Of a stretch of DNA of 6,789 bases, positions 5,083-6,789 are shown in pieces. The DNA is from Chitinispirillaceae bacterium (GTDB lineage: Bacteria > Fibrobacterota > Chitinivibrionia > Chitinivibrionales > Chitinispirillaceae). Within the stretch, counting starts at the first letter, position 1; the number at the start of each line of letters is the position of its first letter. A model generated the notes under the pieces. That model was not told where the DNA came from. It worked only from the letters and a program-made list of their open reading frames with translations, and ran no database searches. The stretch is from contig JAFGOU010000018.1 of NCBI GenBank assembly GCA_016926315.1, forward strand, positions 1 through 6,789, given 5' to 3'. The position numbers and the translations under genes are program-made.

Positions 5083-6789
5083 ATGAAATTCAGAATACTG
5101 CTGCTGGCTGCGCTGCTCATTCAGGCGGGCTGCGCCACGTACAAGCATCTCCAGCCAAAGCCCGAAATTCAGAACCAGGAAGCAGGTTATATCGACCTGA
5201 AAAAAGGGAAAAAGGACTTCGGGCTGAAAAAAGAAAAAAAATATTTCGTCGAATTCCCGGCGCCCCAGTACGACCATTTCTACCTGATCATTTCCTCGCC
5301 GCAGAAAAAGCAGTTCTCCGGGGCGTTTACGGGAGAGTTCGTCAAGCAGCGGGCCGCGAAGCTCATTGACGATGAAACATGGGCTCCCGAGACGATGAGC
5401 GTCTACCCGATAGACAAAAGCAAGCCATGCTATTACTGGCTGATTGAAAATGTGCCCCAGAAGATCGAAGGTCTGAGCCTCAAATACCGCTATGCGCCGC
5501 AATGGCGGTTCAAATTCGAGCATAAATATGCCGCGTACAAGGATGTCCTATCAAAAAACGTCGTCGACCGCGGCGTTTACCAGGCGATCGGGACTTCCAT
5601 GAACCTGGATGGCTTTAATTTTACGCTGGTAATTGACACTGTTTCGCGGCATACGGCGGAACTGCAGAAACTGCAGAAGGAGCTTCGAGCGCTTGAGACT
5701 ATCTTCCCGCCGAATGTCGTCAATTCCACCGATGCCGCATACCTTAACTACCGCAAGCTGAAAGGCGAACTTGATGATGAGCTCGCTTTCCAGAACAACT
5801 ATGCGGCGGTTCTCGGGTTCTTCTACCGGGAACACCAGACGCGCGGCAATGCTTTCAACTTTCTCGGCTATACCGGCGATTTTATTTCCTTTTTTTCCAT
5901 GAAAGACAAGCTGCCCCAGAACATCGTGAAGGAGAGCAGCCGCCTTCTCCAGAAAAGGCTTGCTGAGGTTCCGTCGTTTTTTAACCAGCGTCTTCAGGCA
6001 AAGAACGACGCCAAGCCGCTTGATACCAATTATTTCAGGCTCGGTGCGGCGGCCCGGCTCGAAGAACTGCATACCGCGTCAGGTCTGACCATGAGCCCCG
6101 AATTGTCGGCCTCGGTGAAGTTCATCGCAGCTTTTAACGCGAGAAGCACGGCGCTTCTGGTGGTGCGCGATTCGGTGGAAAGGATAACCGGGTATGTGAA
6201 GGACGGCCCGAAGATGCCTGCGGATGATTTTTTCAAGGGGGTTATCGCACGGATCAGCGCGATGCAGGCCCTGGTGCCTGCAGGTCTTGATGTGTCATTC
6301 GGAAAGCACCAGGGGTACCCCTGCGCGCAGAAACTGAATCAGGAACTGGTGGCTTTCAATGCCGATCTGCAGAAACAGATCGCGCAGTACCGTGACGCGG
6401 ATGCCATCGTAGGCCGGATCAACGCGCTGAAGGGACAGCGCGACTACAGCGCCATGATAGGCATCCTCAAGCAGAATATGCAGCTCGGTTTCCTTATTGA
6501 TAAATACCGTGAACTCGATAAAATGTCAATCGAGGAGCAGGCAAAGAGCATCAGTACGGCGCTCGCCGGCTTTGCGTGGGCGGGGGCGGAAAACGCGCTC
6601 AAAAAAATGCATGCCGACCGGAATTTCCTCGATCCCTCCATGCTCACGGTAAAGGAAGGGGTGGTCCGCGATTATGAGGATTCTCTCTATTCACGAGTGG
6701 AACAGATGACCCGTACGCGGGTGAACAGATTCTGCGACAGCAATGTGACGACCTACGAGAATATCGATTCGCTCTATACCGATTCGGTG
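5083..6789 (+). CDS. large lipoprotein of unknown function (runs off the right edge)
   Basis: An open frame of 569 codons continues without a stop to the last base of the window. AAAGGAGG (5071-5078) stands four bases before the ATG. The N-terminus MKFRILLLAALLIQAGC is a lipoprotein signal peptide with Cys17 as probable lipidation site; Gln at -3 is unusual. A Lys-rich segment follows (about 40-53). The mature part has no membrane helix and is mostly helical in appearance. Likely coiled-coil stretches are HTAELQKLQKELRALET (190-206) and the region around FNADLQKQIAQYRDADAIVG (425-444). An aromatic-rich stretch, FNFLGYTGDFISFFSM, lies at 258-273. Besides Cys17 the visible cysteines are C116, C414 and C551. 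I recognise no family, catalytic motif or repeat domain. It should be a periplasm-facing lipoprotein of the outer or inner membrane, perhaps structural or part of an envelope complex. The FGE-like lipoprotein just upstream is a possible partner by position only. Confidence 0.9.
   Translation, partial: MKFRILLLAALLIQAGCATYKHLQPKPEIQNQEAGYIDLKKGKKDFGLKKEKKYFVEFPAPQYDHFYLIISSPQKKQFSGAFTGEFVKQRAAKLIDDETWAPETMSVYPIDKSKPCYYWLIENVPQKIEGLSLKYRYAPQWRFKFEHKYAAYKDVLSKNVVDRGVYQAIGTSMNLDGFNFTLVIDTVSRHTAELQKLQKELRALETIFPPNVVNSTDAAYLNYRKLKGELDDELAFQNNYAAVLGFFYREHQTRGNAFNFLGYTGDFISFFSMKDKLPQNIVKESSRLLQKRLAEVPSFFNQRLQAKNDAKPLDTNYFRLGAAARLEELHTASGLTMSPELSASVKFIAAFNARSTALLVVRDSVERITGYVKDGPKMPADDFFKGVIARISAMQALVPAGLDVSFGKHQGYPCAQKLNQELVAFNADLQKQIAQYRDADAIVGRINALKGQRDYSAMIGILKQNMQLGFLIDKYRELDKMSIEEQAKSISTALAGFAWAGAENALKKMHADRNFLDPSMLTVKEGVVRDYEDSLYSRVEQMTRTRVNRFCDSNVTTYENIDSLYTDSV

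Noticed and set aside
5037..5369. 110-codon plus-strand frame overlapping the lipoprotein start
   Set aside because: It is in a different frame from the lipoprotein, has a charged low-complexity peptide and ends inside it. The Shine-Dalgarno at 5071-5078 serves the ATG at 5083.
5551..6072. 173-codon minus-strand frame inside the large lipoprotein gene
   Set aside because: The plus strand is open over the whole region with a strong ribosome-binding site and signal peptide. The antisense frame has no ribosome-binding site I can see and no domain.

Overview
This 6.8 kb window comes from a chromosome of moderately high G+C. The organism is very probably a diderm (Gram-negative-type) bacterium. 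Two lines point that way: consecutive genes carry lipoprotein signal peptides, and there is a ResB-like cytochrome c maturation gene next to an NfeD/SPFH membrane pair. The phylum cannot be fixed from the sequence. Both lipoboxes have a non-aliphatic residue at -3 (Ser and Gln), which would suit a lineage with relaxed lipobox rules such as Spirochaetota, but this is only a hint. There are no rRNA, tRNA, CRISPR, integrase or transposase genes.

Left part (1-1665). The N-terminus of a ResB-like gene runs leftward off the edge (127 to 1, minus strand). A 166-base divergent intergenic region follows, with a good sigma-70-type promoter (-35 at 212-217, -10 at 236-241) pointing right. It serves a two-gene operon: a short NfeD-family membrane protein (294-725) and, 19 bases later, a QmcA/paraslipin-type SPFH protein (745-1665). 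This is a conserved partnership in membrane organisation and quality control.

Middle part (1666-3920). A 262-base gap without a gene or convincing terminator precedes a 580-residue sodium:solute symporter of the SGLT-like branch (1928-3670). Sixteen bases after it lies a 77-residue two-helix membrane protein (3687-3920), probably its small accessory subunit. The symporter keeps several SGLT sugar-site and sodium-site residues but differs at others, so its substrate is probably not glucose or galactose.

Right part (3921-6789). A lipoprotein with a formylglycine-generating-enzyme (FGE-sulfatase) fold (3984-4934, probable TTG start) appears to lack both catalytic cysteines of true FGE. Four bases after its first repeat-free stop region begins a perfect-period tandem duplication of 24 bases (4938-4985). 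The second copy ends in an extended -10 box (TGCTATAAT). This may drive the last gene, a large lipoprotein of unknown function (5083 to beyond 6789, at least 569 residues). The two adjacent lipoprotein genes may work together at the cell envelope, but that is only inferred from position.
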